Source: Alcanivorax sp. (GTDB taxonomy: Bacteria; Pseudomonadota; Gammaproteobacteria; Pseudomonadales; Alcanivoracaceae). Taken from it: a DNA stretch of 64,000 bases. Where the stretch lies: positions 1 to 64,000 of the forward strand of contig NZ_NVWY01000033.1 in assembly GCF_002733835.1 (NCBI RefSeq), read 5' to 3'. Of the stretch, positions 1 to 8,869 are shown one piece after another. Position numbers and translations under genes: made by a program. Below the pieces are notes generated by a model, which was not told the DNA's origin, made no database searches, and saw nothing but the letters and a program-made list of their open reading frames with translations. Position 1 is the stretch's first letter, and every line of letters starts with the position of its first letter.

Positions 1-264
1 CAGGAATGGCTCGCAGACCATTACCCGGATCGGGCCGAGAAGGTCATGTCGGTAATGCGCGACCTGCATGGCGGCGCCATTTATGACAGCCGCTGGCACC
101 AACGTCAGAGCGGGCAGGGTGCCTGGGCGCATCTGTTGCGTCAGCGTTTTGATTCCGCCTGCCGCAGTGCCGGGCTGGTGGATAGGGAGTCGCTGGATCT
201 GGACACGGGCGGCTTTGTGCCACCTGGGCCCCATGGGCAGCTGAGCCTGTGGGGAGCCATTTAG
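1..264 (+). CDS. Radical SAM protein of the PA0069 / SplB-like type, C-terminal part only
   Basis: The reading frame is open from base 1 and ends at TAG 262-264, so only the last 87 codons are present. The visible pattern HGG..YDSR, then R..G.G.WA.LLRQRF, resembles the C-terminal end of PA0069-family radical SAM proteins (relatives of spore photoproduct lyase). The CxxxCxxC iron-sulfur motif that would prove this lies upstream of the window. The ATG at 46 is internal, not the start. The family call rests on recall of the tail motif and is moderate; the substrate is unknown. Confidence 0.6.
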   Translation, partial: QEWLADHYPDRAEKVMSVMRDLHGGAIYDSRWHQRQSGQGAWAHLLRQRFDSACRSAGLVDRESLDLDTGGFVPPGPHGQLSLWGAI

Positions 265-374
265 TAACCCTGGGTTATTTACCTTTGCCGGCCTTTCCTT
301 TACTTTGGTGACCAGCGGTTACTAATTTGCATTGACGGCGCGCCCACTTCCGGTGTGCCTGACAGGAGAGCCCG

Positions 375-1136
375 ATGAAAGCGGTATTGATTACCGGTGC
401 CAGCGCCGGTATTGGAGAAGAGTTTGCTCGCCAGCTGGCCACGCAGGGACACAACCTGGTGCTGGCGGCGCGGCGGCTGGATTGATTGGAAACATTGGCC
501 AGTGAGTTGCGTCAGCGCCATAACCTGGAGGTCATGTGTATCGCCTCCGACCTGGCCCAGGCCGGTGCGGCAGAAAAACTGGTAGCGGATATGGCTGCCC
601 AGAAGGTGGAACTGACCGGCTTGATCAACAATGCCGGCTTTGGCGATCGGGGCGATTTTTCCGATCTGCCGCTGCAGCGTCAGCTGGATATGATTCAGGT
701 GAATGTGACTGCACTGGTGGATCTGACCTGGCGGTTGGTGCCACAGCTGAAAACGGCCAGAGATGCGTTTGTGATCAATGTGGCCTCCACTGCGGCGTTC
801 CAGGCCGGCCCGAACATGAGTATCTATTACGCCTCCAAAGCGTTTGTTCTGTCGTTTTCGGAAGGCCTGCACGAAGAGCTGAAAAAGGAAGGCGTGGCGG
901 TGAGTGCGCTTTGCCCCGGTGCCACCGCGTCCGAGTTTGCCCAGGAAGCCAACATGACCAACACCTTGCTCTTCAAGGCCGGCACCATGACCACCGAAGC
1001 GGTGGTCAGCAAGGCGCTGGCCGGACGCCACCGCGCCATTGTGATTCCTGGCCTTAAGAACCTGTTGATGGTGTGGCTCGGCAAGCTTTCGCCCCGTATG
1101 ATTACCCGCCGACTGGCTGGATTGTTACAAGCGTGA
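375..1136 (+). pseudogene. Short-chain dehydrogenase/reductase interrupted by an in-frame TGA
   Basis: A ribosome binding site (aggaga, 363-368) precedes ATG 375. The first 36 codons carry the Rossmann motif TGASAGIGEEFA and end ARRLD; codon 37 is TGA (483-485). The same frame then continues LETLASEL and runs to TGA 1134-1136 with NNAG and the catalytic YYASK motif intact. The family usually reads ARRLxRLE here, so TGA most simply reflects CGA (Arg) changed by one transition. The part after the stop lacks the nucleotide-binding loop, so restart at TTG 486 should not give an active enzyme. It is a recent nonsense pseudogene or a base-call error. Its stop overlaps the start of the TetR gene (GTGA), suggesting a former operon. 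Confidence 0.8.
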
Positions 1137-1750
1137 ATTCTTGTCCTTTTCAACGTGCCCGTTCCCCGGAACAGAAGGCGGAACGGCGTGCCCACATTCT
1201 GGAGGCGGCGGCGCTGTTTTTTGCCGAACAGCGGTTCGCGGCCATCAGCCTGGCGACCATCGCCCGCCAGTCCGGTGTGACCAAGGCAGCGTTGTACCGG
1301 TATTTCCCTTCTAAAGAAGCGCTGTTTCTGGCGCTCTATCTGAGTGAACTGGATGCCATGGTTGAGGCGCCTCTACCGCAGGAGGGGCCGGCCTGGGCAG
1401 CAATCAGTGAGTTACTGATTGCCCGCCCATTGTTCTGCCGGTTGACCTCTATTCTGCATACCGTGCTGGAACACAATCTGGATGAATCACAGGCACGGGA
1501 ATTCAAGCAGGCCCTGCTGGCCAGTTTTGCGCAGCTGGCCGCGCGCCTGCAGCGCGACTTTGCCCTGGAGGGAGATCAGGCCATACGTTTCCTGATGCAG
1601 GTGCAGCAATCGGTGATAGGTTGCTGGGCGGTGAGCCAACCGGCACCGGTGGTGGCCAGCGTGATCAAGGCGCCCCCGCTGGATGTGTTTCAGGTGGAGT
1701 TCGGGGATGCACTGCGTACCCAACTACGAGCGTTGCAGGCCGCGTTATAA
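1133..1750 (+). CDS. TetR-family transcriptional regulator
   Basis: A 205-aa protein. The N-terminal DNA-binding domain is clear: a helix with ILEAAALFFAEQ, then ISLATIARQSGVTKAALYRYFPSKEALF, the TetR helix-turn-helix with the typical YxYFPSKE end. The rest is a ligand/dimerisation domain with no recognisable ligand clue. I chose GTG 1133 because it overlaps the stop of the upstream dehydrogenase as GTGA and gives a normal TetR N-terminus; a longer in-frame start at 1073 would lie inside the dehydrogenase. It probably controls the dehydrogenase and/or the hydrolase that follows, but no operator palindrome was recognised. Confidence 0.88.
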   Translation: MNSCPFQRARSPEQKAERRAHILEAAALFFAEQRFAAISLATIARQSGVTKAALYRYFPSKEALFLALYLSELDAMVEAPLPQEGPAWAAISELLIARPLFCRLTSILHTVLEHNLDESQAREFKQALLASFAQLAARLQRDFALEGDQAIRFLMQVQQSVIGCWAVSQPAPVVASVIKAPPLDVFQVEFGDALRTQLRALQAAL

Positions 1751-1772
1751 CTCTTTGCCAGGGAGCGCCGGT

Positions 1773-2465
1773 ATGGCTGAACGGTTTGGTGTGGATTGTC
1801 TCTATGATCGGGCAGAGAAGCCTGTTGCAGTGTTGCTGCTGGCACATGGTGCCGGTGCTGCGATGGACAGCGATTTCATGAACACCATGGCCGCAGCGTT
1901 GGCGTCGCATTCCGTGGCGGTGTTGCGCTTTGAGTTTCCCTACATGCAGCGCCGTCGTGAGGAGCAACGACAATTCCCGCCGGACCGCGCACCCAAGTTG
2001 CTGGCGGCGTTTGCCGAGCGTGTCAGAGAAGCCCGGGCACTGGCGGCTGAATTGTCTGAGACTCCCGATGGCGCGCTGCCACTGTGGATCGGCGGCAAAT
2101 CCATGGGCGGACGCATGGCCTCCATGCTGGCCGCTGAGGGCAATGGTGTGGCCGCGCTGGATGTGGCTGGCGTAATTGCGCTGGGCTACCCCTTTCATCC
2201 GCCCGGGAAACCGGAGAAAACCCGCATTGATCACTTGCCGGCGCTGACGGCTCCCATGCTGGTCTGCCAGGGCGAGCGGGACCCCTTTGGTAAACCGGAC
2301 GAGGTGGCAGGTTATGGCCTGCCGGAGCGGGTGCAATTACACTGGCTACCCAGTGGCGATCATGACTTCAAACCGCTGAAACGCAGTGGATTGCAACAAC
2401 AGGACCTGATCAATGAAGCTGCAAGAGCGGCGGCAACGTTTATGGGTTCTGTGTCGTTTCAATAA
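1773..2465 (+). CDS. Alpha/beta hydrolase of the KANL3/Tex30 type
   Basis: A 230-aa alpha/beta hydrolase. Visible parts are the LLLAHGAGA oxyanion segment, FEFPY, the nucleophile elbow GGKSMGG (Ser in GxSxG), an acidic residue in CQGERDPFG and the catalytic His in SGDHDFKP. This set fits the bacterial KANL3/Tex30-like (dienelactone-hydrolase-related) family. The ATG at 1773 has a cagggag-type Shine-Dalgarno 8-13 bases upstream. It follows the TetR gene by 22 bases and is probably co-transcribed. The substrate is unknown. Confidence 0.85.
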   Translation: MAERFGVDCLYDRAEKPVAVLLLAHGAGAAMDSDFMNTMAAALASHSVAVLRFEFPYMQRRREEQRQFPPDRAPKLLAAFAERVREARALAAELSETPDGALPLWIGGKSMGGRMASMLAAEGNGVAALDVAGVIALGYPFHPPGKPEKTRIDHLPALTAPMLVCQGERDPFGKPDEVAGYGLPERVQLHWLPSGDHDFKPLKRSGLQQQDLINEAARAAATFMGSVSFQ

Positions 2466-2496
2466 GGATTGCTAAAAAACAGGAAGTGGGGGAAAC

Positions 2497-3897
2497 ATGG
2501 AAGTGTGTGGGTATCACCGTGAGCGGCCGGGCAGCTGGCGCTGCTCTGGTTGTAGCACGTTTTATTGCGGGCAATGTGTGCCCGGAGGGGAAGACAATTT
2601 CAAGGCGGGTCAGCCCCGTTGTCTGTTGTGCAGCCAGAGTCTGGAGTGGCAGGGCGACGGTGAACCCGGTACGCCTTTCTGGCAGCGCTCCGGTGATATT
2701 CTGCGTTATGGTTTCAAGCCGCCAGCCGTGTGGTTGATCCTGGCCGTGGGTGCGGCCAGCGTGCTGCCCATGGGGTTGATGACCGGTCTGTTGCTGCTGT
2801 TTCTTAGCTTGATGCTAACCGTCTATGCGCTTTTTGTGATTGCCGCTGTGGCAGCTGACGAATGGCAACCGCCTTCACCCTTGGACGTGATGTCGGAAGG
2901 CGGATTGTTGTTAAAGCAGATTGCATTAATGGTGGTGCTGTTTGTGGGGCCGGTCCTGTTAATGCCTTCTTCGGTGGTGCTGGGGATGGGGCTATTGGCG
3001 CTGGCCGCGCTGGTATTGCCTGCTGCGCTGATGATCCTGGCCGTAAGCCACTCATTGGGTGCTGCCCTGAATCCGCTGCGTTGGTTGCAACTGATTGTGA
3101 CCGTTGGTGTTTCCTATTTATTGCTGTGGTTTGCGGTAATGGCGGTCACTGCTGCCCCGTCGATCCTGGAAACTGGCAACGCCCCTGTCTTGTTCATGTT
3201 TCTGGGCACCTGTTTTTCTGTGTACACCACGCTTGTGGCGGCGGCCATGATGGGCGCGCTGTTGAACGAGAAAGCGCGTGCTCTGGGGTTGGCCTGGGAT
3301 GAGCCACGCGGGCGCTCCCTGTCAGCGGATGATTTCGAAGTGGCGGAGTCCATCGGTGCTGCCCATGTGTATGCGCAGGAAGGCCGCTTTGAGGATGCGC
3401 TCAAGGGAGTAAACCGGGGGCTTGCCAGTGCACCGCTCCATCAGGATCTGAACTGGCGGCGGTTGCGGTTACTGCATTTGCTGAAAAAGGAGAAACCCTG
3501 GGAGCAGCATCTGGTGCGGTTTTTACGTCAGCAGTTGAGTCGTGGCATGGAAGGGTCTGCGGTGCAAATCTGGCTGGAAGCGCTTCAACAGCGGCCGGGT
3601 TTTCGTTTTGATGACGACCCCGCATTGTGCCTGTCGCTGGCCCGTGCGCTGCACGAACGTGGCCGCTTGAAAGACGCCCAGCATGTATTGATGAATCTGC
3701 ACCAGCGCGCGCCGGATTTTCGCCAGCTGGGGGATGCTTATGTATTGCTGGCGCAGTTATATCTGGAACACCAGGCTGATCTGGTCCGTGCGGGAAAGTT
3801 GCTGCAGTTTGTGTCCCGCCGGTTTCCCGAACAGTTCAACAGCCAGACGGGGCAGCAAACACAGTCCATGTTCAAGCGTTTGCAAGCTTCTGGCTAA
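2497..3897 (+). CDS. B-box-like zinc finger, membrane and TPR protein
   Basis: A 466-aa protein with three layers. Residues 1-50 carry four C/H pairs (C4-H7, C16-C19, C24-C27, C42-C45), a B-box-like zinc-binding arrangement. Roughly residues 70-265 hold about six hydrophobic segments. The C-terminal ~190 residues are helical and TPR-like (VYAQEGRFEDALKGV; ALHERGRLKDAQHVL). A zinc module ahead of membrane helices and a TPR tail suggests an envelope scaffold or assembly factor; this is inference. The end overlaps the rhomboid gene on the other strand by 26 bases. Function not recognised. Confidence 0.72.
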   Translation: MEVCGYHRERPGSWRCSGCSTFYCGQCVPGGEDNFKAGQPRCLLCSQSLEWQGDGEPGTPFWQRSGDILRYGFKPPAVWLILAVGAASVLPMGLMTGLLLLFLSLMLTVYALFVIAAVAADEWQPPSPLDVMSEGGLLLKQIALMVVLFVGPVLLMPSSVVLGMGLLALAALVLPAALMILAVSHSLGAALNPLRWLQLIVTVGVSYLLLWFAVMAVTAAPSILETGNAPVLFMFLGTCFSVYTTLVAAAMMGALLNEKARALGLAWDEPRGRSLSADDFEVAESIGAAHVYAQEGRFEDALKGVNRGLASAPLHQDLNWRRLRLLHLLKKEKPWEQHLVRFLRQQLSRGMEGSAVQIWLEALQQRPGFRFDDDPALCLSLARALHERGRLKDAQHVLMNLHQRAPDFRQLGDAYVLLAQLYLEHQADLVRAGKLLQFVSRRFPEQFNSQTGQQTQSMFKRLQASG

Positions 3898-5212
3898 GGG
3901 CTTCCAGGCGGGGATGTTGCCAGTCGCTGGCTTGCAGGGCTGTTAAAATAGCGGTGGCCTTGTGACGCTGTTTCTGTCGCCAGGCCAGCTCCGCCAGCAG
4001 TAATTGATAGGGCGCCGGCAAGGTATGGACCTGGCCGCCCAGTGTTTCAAATTCCTTCCACACCTGACCAAGCAGGGCGTCACTGCCGGGCTGTTCGCGC
4101 AGCGCCTTGATGCTCTCCATCATGGCGCCAGGCAATTGCTGAACGCGCGCCCCCATTTCCAGGAAAAAGCACCATTGGGGCAAGCTGGTGGGGGTGCTGT
4201 TCAGTTGTTGGCGACAGTGTGCCTGAGCGTCAGAGAAGCGTAGTTGCTCGGCCAGTTGTTGGCTCAGCCTGGGCACGGGAGCCTGACGAAGCGTATCTCG
4301 GGCGGCGCCCTTATGGGTGTCAGATGCTGCCTTTTGGGGCCGGGTATAGGGCAGGCAAAATGCAATTGCCAGGCCGGTGAGTAGCCCGCCAGCGTGGGCC
4401 ATATAGGCCACGTTGGTCTGGGCGGTGGCGGCTTGCACCAGCTCCCAGCCCAGCCAGACCGGGAATAGCACCAATGCCGGGGCACGGAAACTGCCAAACA
4501 GAAAGCCCAGGCTGTAGAAAAACTCCAGCCGCTGCAGACGGTAGGTGCCGACAAATAACCCCATAAGCCCGGAGATAGCGCCGGAGGCACCGACCAGCGG
4601 GATACCACTGTGTGGGTCTTTGGCAATAAACAGCAAGGCGGCGCCAACGCCGCTGATCAAGTACGCGCCGATGAAGCGCAGGCTGCCCCAGTGGCGCTCC
4701 ATGGCGATGCCGAAGACAATCAGAAACAGCATATTGCCGAGCAGATGAAACCAGCTACCGTGCATGAACTGTGAGCTTAGCAGGGTGGTGAGGCTCATTT
4801 CATTGGGGATCAGCCCCCATCGCATGGTGGAGTCGTCAGCCAGCCAGCTATCCAGCTTCTGCCGCAGGTTCCGCCATTGAGTAGGGGGAGGCTGTTGTTG
4901 CCACTGCTGCTGCACATAGTGTGCGAATTCCCTGTCATACCAGCCGAATGACCACATTAGATCCGGGCCGCGGCTATCCATGGAGATGGCATCCGCGTAG
5001 CGGTTGCTGTCCTTGTGCATCAACCATTGCAGCAGCAGGGAGGCCTCATGGTCTGCCAGCCGGTTTTCCTGTTCTGCTGTCAGTGGTTCGTCACGCTGGT
5101 AATCACGGTGGGTGGTCCAGGCGTAAATGAGGGTGTTGATCAGGATCAGCAGAATGCAGACCCACGGTGTGGTGCGGCGACTGTCCTTGTCACCAATTGG
5201 TACGATTAGCAT
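3872..5212 (-). CDS. Rhomboid-family intramembrane serine protease with long C-terminal extension
   Basis: A 446-aa protein. One N-terminal membrane helix is followed by a ~110-residue soluble insertion, then the rhomboid core: MHGSWFHLLGNM, the nucleophile motif GASGAISG (Ser210) and the catalytic His in AHAGG (His273). The last ~150 residues are soluble and helical, with alternating Q/L/A-rich stretches that may form TPR-like repeats. It should cleave membrane helices of other proteins; substrates are unknown. It is larger than a typical rhombosortase (about 200 aa) and carries extra domains, so I do not call it one. The neighbour on the opposite strand also has a helical repeat tail. Confidence 0.88.
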   Translation of the reverse strand: MLIVPIGDKDSRRTTPWVCILLILINTLIYAWTTHRDYQRDEPLTAEQENRLADHEASLLLQWLMHKDSNRYADAISMDSRGPDLMWSFGWYDREFAHYVQQQWQQQPPPTQWRNLRQKLDSWLADDSTMRWGLIPNEMSLTTLLSSQFMHGSWFHLLGNMLFLIVFGIAMERHWGSLRFIGAYLISGVGAALLFIAKDPHSGIPLVGASGAISGLMGLFVGTYRLQRLEFFYSLGFLFGSFRAPALVLFPVWLGWELVQAATAQTNVAYMAHAGGLLTGLAIAFCLPYTRPQKAASDTHKGAARDTLRQAPVPRLSQQLAEQLRFSDAQAHCRQQLNSTPTSLPQWCFFLEMGARVQQLPGAMMESIKALREQPGSDALLGQVWKEFETLGGQVHTLPAPYQLLLAELAWRQKQRHKATAILTALQASDWQHPRLEALSQKLANA

Positions 5213-5319
5213 TATTCTTGTCCCCTTCTATCCCGGCTCCAGTGTACCGCAACGGCAGGAAGGGTGAAGCCGAGTCGAGAGAAGCCGGGTTGTGGCCGGG
5301 GACAGGAAGGGGGCGGGCC

Positions 5320-5787
5320 TTACTTCTGCGGTTTTTCGCTGATCCACAGATTGATAGTGCCTTCGACCACCACGGTGCCGTCATCGCGCATGGCTTTTAC
5401 GGTCACGGGCAGGTTGCCGGGCTTCCAGTCTTCCGGGCTGGCTTCGGCGGTGGCGGTAATGTTGGTGGTGGCCTTGGCGGTGTAGTTCACGTTCATGCCT
5501 TTGGGAATCCAGCGCAGGTGCTTGGGCACCGAGGCTTCAGCCATGGCGCCCATGGCGCACTCCAGCGCGTTGCAGATGGCGATGACGTGGACGGTCTGGA
5601 TGTGGTTTTCCACCCCTTTGCGTTTCTTAAACGTAACCTCACAGAAATTCGGACGCAATTCAGAGATAGTGGGCGTGATGGTTGCGAAGTACGGTGCTTT
5701 GCGGCTGAAGACCATGGAGAAAAGCTTGCGGCCGGCGGGCAGCTTCAAGGCTTTTTCGTACATGTTCAGCAGGTAGTTATTGCTCAT
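5320..5787 (-). CDS. DUF4442 hotdog-fold thioesterase-like protein
   Basis: A 155-aa protein. The pattern PTISELRPNFCEVTFKKR, then HIQTVHVIAICNALECAMG, matches DUF4442, a hotdog-fold family related to acyl-CoA thioesterases. I use ATG 5787 (MSNNYLLN); the frame is open upstream but encodes proline- and tryptophan-rich sequence atypical of the family. It is divergent from the DUF748 gene and the two share the 136-bp gap. A role in acyl-CoA hydrolysis would fit a lipid-using organism but is not shown. Confidence 0.82.
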   Translation of the reverse strand: MSNNYLLNMYEKALKLPAGRKLFSMVFSRKAPYFATITPTISELRPNFCEVTFKKRKGVENHIQTVHVIAICNALECAMGAMAEASVPKHLRWIPKGMNVNYTAKATTNITATAEASPEDWKPGNLPVTVKAMRDDGTVVVEGTINLWISEKPQK

Positions 5788-5923
5788 GGGGCGGGCTCCT
5801 GAAATCAATGGCCACATTCTCCACAGCCGGGGAGACGCTGCAATGGGTTTTGGGGCGCCACGGCCCGGCCCAACTGCTACCATGGCGTCAGGATTTCAAC
5901 ATCAGCGGCATCAGTAAAAGGGG

Positions 5924-8866
5924 ATGGGCGTGAAAGTCACACAGGCATGGAAGCGCAGTAGCTGGAAGGTCAAGACACTGTTGATTCTGGTCAGCCTCTA
6001 TCTGTTATACGTACTGCTGGGCTTTTTTGTTGCTCCCGGTCTGGTGCGTGACAATGCCCGCGAGGCGCTGGCCGAGTTGACCGGCCGTGAAGTGGTGATC
6101 AGCGAGGTGAGGATCAATCCGCTGGCGTTGAGTGCCACGGTGAACGGGTTCGCCATCAACGATGAACAAACTGATGTCCTGTTGGGGTTCAACCAGCTTT
6201 ATGTGAATTTCGAAATGTCGTCGCTGTTTCGCTGGAGTTGGCACTTCAGGCAGGTGGATCTTGATGGTTTGACGGTGCGTGCCCAGCGCAATCCGGGTTC
6301 TGTTTTCAACTTTGACGATGTGATTGCGCATATAGAGGCGCAATTAGCGGACAGTGCCGATGACGTCGAGCCTGAGCCAGCTGCGGAGGACGATGGCGCA
6401 TTGCCCAATATTTCTGTGGGTGCATTGGCCCTGACCAATGGTGATTTGCGCTACACCGAAGCGGCGGGCAAGGAACCTCATCAATTGGTGCTGCCGGTTG
6501 CTTTTACGGTGACCAATTTTTCCACTGTCGCGAAAGGGGAAAACCAGAACGGTTATGCCATTCGCCTGGAGGGGCCGGATGGCGGTGCATTCGATTGGGA
6601 TGGGCGCTTTGAATTCTCGCCCTTTCTGGCCCAGGGCCGCTTGAGTATTGAGAAAGTGGACCTGGTGTCACTGGCAAAACTGGCCCGTGACGAGGTGCGT
6701 TTTACCGTGCCATCCGGTGAACTGGATCTGCAGACAGATTACCTGTTCACCACGGAGCCGGGCACCCGGGTGGTGGTGAGCAATGGTGAGCTGACCTTGC
6801 GTGCATTGCAGATTCAGAAACCCGGTGAAGAGGTGCCCAGTGTCAGCGTGCCAGCGTTGACCGTGACGGGAATTGCCGTGGACAGCGAGAAGCAGGAAAT
6901 CACCTTGCCGGAGGTGAGCCTCAGCCAGCCTGAAGTGAATGCGGTCCTGGCTGCCGACGGGCTGGATCTCGCCACCTTGTTCCTGCCGGTGGACCCGGAA
7001 GAAGCGGAGCAGCGCAAACAGGAAGTGAAGGAAAAAGCCCAAGAAGCCGCAGAGCGCATTAAAGAGGCGGAGACGGTTTGGGTGACTCGCCTGGGAACCC
7101 TGAAAGTGGACGGCAATACGTTCCGCTTTACTGACCGTACTCTGAATCAGCCAAAAACGGTGAGCCTGACCGAGGGTGAATTCACGCTGAAGAATCTCAT
7201 CCTGGGTGAAGAAGCCACCTTTACCTGGGAGGGCAAGGCCCAGATTCAGGAGCAAGGCGCGTTGACGCACTCCGGTGAGGGCCAGTTGGCGCCGTTGTCG
7301 GTGACCGCCAAGGCGGCGCTGGCTGGGCTGCCGTTGGCGCCGTTGTCGCCCTGGCTGGAGCGTGAAGCGCCGCTGAAAGTGGCTAGCGGTCAGCTGGATC
7401 TGGATTTGCAGTCTGCGGTGAAAGGCGATGGCCCGGATATTACCGTGAATGGCAGCGCCAGCATGGCCGGTTTCAATTTGCTGGAAGGCGGTCGCCCTCT
7501 TATCAAGGTCAATAAGGTGCAGGTGAGCAAGCTGTCGCTGGACACCGCCGCACAGCGGGTGCGCGTCGGCGAAATCGGGCTGACCGGCATGGACATGCTG
7601 CACCAGGTGGACGCCCAGGGGCGGGATGCGTCTACCCGTATTGAGGCCGCGATGCCGTCGGGGAGCGGCTCGTCGAGCGCTTCATCTTCGTCTTCGTCCC
7701 AACCCTGGCAAGTGACGGTGGACCGCGTGCGTCTGATCGGCAGCCAGGTACGCCATGAAGACCTGTCCCTGAGCCCCAATTTCCGTATCGGCTTGTATCA
7801 GCTGGCTGGCACGGTGAGCAATCTGGATACCCGTCCGGGAAGCACCGCCAGGCTGGACCTGAATGCGCAAGTGGACCGCTATGCACCGTTTTCCATCAAG
7901 GGGCGTTTGTCCCCGGAGCCATTGTCTACGGACATGGTGGTGTCGCTGAACAATTATGAAATGACCAGCCTGACGCCTTATACCGGCCTGTACCTGGGGT
8001 ACAAGGTGGAGAAGGGGCAGCTGGGGGTGGATACCGAAGTCACCGTTGAGAAGAACCATCTGAACAGTGTCTCCGACATTATTGCGGACCAGTTCTATCT
8101 GGGCGAAAAAGTGCCCAGTGATGAAGCAGTGAGGGCGCCGGTAAAACTGGGCCTGTCGGTGCTGCGTAGTCGTTCCGGTGAAATTACCTTGCCGGTGAAA
8201 ATGTCCGGTGACCTGGATGATCCCAGCTTCAGTGTCAGCGGCATGATTCTGAAAGTGCTGACCAACATTGTGGTCAAGGCGGCCACGGCGCCGTTCTCCG
8301 TGCTGGCCGGGCTGGCCGGTGGCGAGAACCTGGAGACTATTGTGTTCGACCCCGGCACCGCCGAGGTGGGGCCGCAAACCTCCAGTTCCTTGCAGGCCCT
8401 GGCCAAGGTGCTCACTGAAAAGCCGCACCTGCACATCGGGCTGGTGGGTACCGTCAGTGCAGAAGATCGCACCGCGCTTGCCGATCAGGCGATTGGGGAC
8501 GATGTGGCCGGTGATGACTGGCCGGGTATTGATGCGGCCGTGTTGGAAAAGAAATGGCGCCGCAAGCTGATCCGCCGTTACGAATCTGACTATGACCGCG
8601 ATGTGGAAACACTGGTCAGCGCGCCGCTGCCCGAGGATGACGATGAGCGTGACAGTGTACTGGCGCGCAGTGCCTGGGATGCCATGGTCACCGCAGAGGC
8701 GCCCTCAGTGGATAAGGCACAGCTGGTGGAGCTGGCGCGTTTGCGTTCGGAAAATGCCAAAGCCACGCTGGTGCAGCAGTTCCAGATTGAGCAGTCCCGG
8801 GTGTACCTGAAAGAATCCAAAGTGGACGGCGCGGTGACCGGGCTGACCCTGACGCTGGAAAAATAA
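5924..8866 (+). CDS. DUF748 AsmA-like envelope protein
   Basis: A 980-aa protein with one N-terminal membrane helix (about residues 18-36) followed by a long periplasmic beta-rich region: N-terminal AsmA-like part with LTGREVVISEVRINPLALS, two DUF748-type blocks and an OmpA-like stretch near residue 810 (FDPGTAEVGPQTSSSLQALAK). A lysine/glutamate-rich helical insert lies near residues 360-385 and a serine-rich linker near 583-595. AsmA-like proteins are thought to bridge the two membranes and move lipids. The ATG at 5924 is used; GTG 5930 is also well placed behind the aaaagggg ribosome site. It is followed after 3 bases by the next gene, so the two are likely co-transcribed. Confidence 0.88.
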   Translation: MGVKVTQAWKRSSWKVKTLLILVSLYLLYVLLGFFVAPGLVRDNAREALAELTGREVVISEVRINPLALSATVNGFAINDEQTDVLLGFNQLYVNFEMSSLFRWSWHFRQVDLDGLTVRAQRNPGSVFNFDDVIAHIEAQLADSADDVEPEPAAEDDGALPNISVGALALTNGDLRYTEAAGKEPHQLVLPVAFTVTNFSTVAKGENQNGYAIRLEGPDGGAFDWDGRFEFSPFLAQGRLSIEKVDLVSLAKLARDEVRFTVPSGELDLQTDYLFTTEPGTRVVVSNGELTLRALQIQKPGEEVPSVSVPALTVTGIAVDSEKQEITLPEVSLSQPEVNAVLAADGLDLATLFLPVDPEEAEQRKQEVKEKAQEAAERIKEAETVWVTRLGTLKVDGNTFRFTDRTLNQPKTVSLTEGEFTLKNLILGEEATFTWEGKAQIQEQGALTHSGEGQLAPLSVTAKAALAGLPLAPLSPWLEREAPLKVASGQLDLDLQSAVKGDGPDITVNGSASMAGFNLLEGGRPLIKVNKVQVSKLSLDTAAQRVRVGEIGLTGMDMLHQVDAQGRDASTRIEAAMPSGSGSSSASSSSSSQPWQVTVDRVRLIGSQVRHEDLSLSPNFRIGLYQLAGTVSNLDTRPGSTARLDLNAQVDRYAPFSIKGRLSPEPLSTDMVVSLNNYEMTSLTPYTGLYLGYKVEKGQLGVDTEVTVEKNHLNSVSDIIADQFYLGEKVPSDEAVRAPVKLGLSVLRSRSGEITLPVKMSGDLDDPSFSVSGMILKVLTNIVVKAATAPFSVLAGLAGGENLETIVFDPGTAEVGPQTSSSLQALAKVLTEKPHLHIGLVGTVSAEDRTALADQAIGDDVAGDDWPGIDAAVLEKKWRRKLIRRYESDYDRDVETLVSAPLPEDDDERDSVLARSAWDAMVTAEAPSVDKAQLVELARLRSENAKATLVQQFQIEQSRVYLKESKVDGAVTGLTLTLEK

Positions 8867-8869
8867 TCG

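Noticed and set aside
483-485. TGA read as selenocysteine
   Set aside because: No short-chain dehydrogenase uses Sec at this position and no SECIS-like hairpin was seen immediately after the TGA.
300-1031. 243-aa minus-strand ORF opposite the dehydrogenase
   Set aside because: It mirrors a real gene in codon-shadow fashion, has His/Gln-rich sequence typical of antisense frames and no ribosome site.
3872-5212. Rhomboid protease as the rhombosortase for the fused CSLREA protein
   Set aside because: It is twice the usual rhombosortase size, has extra soluble domains and lies 24 kb away; nothing in the sequence links them.
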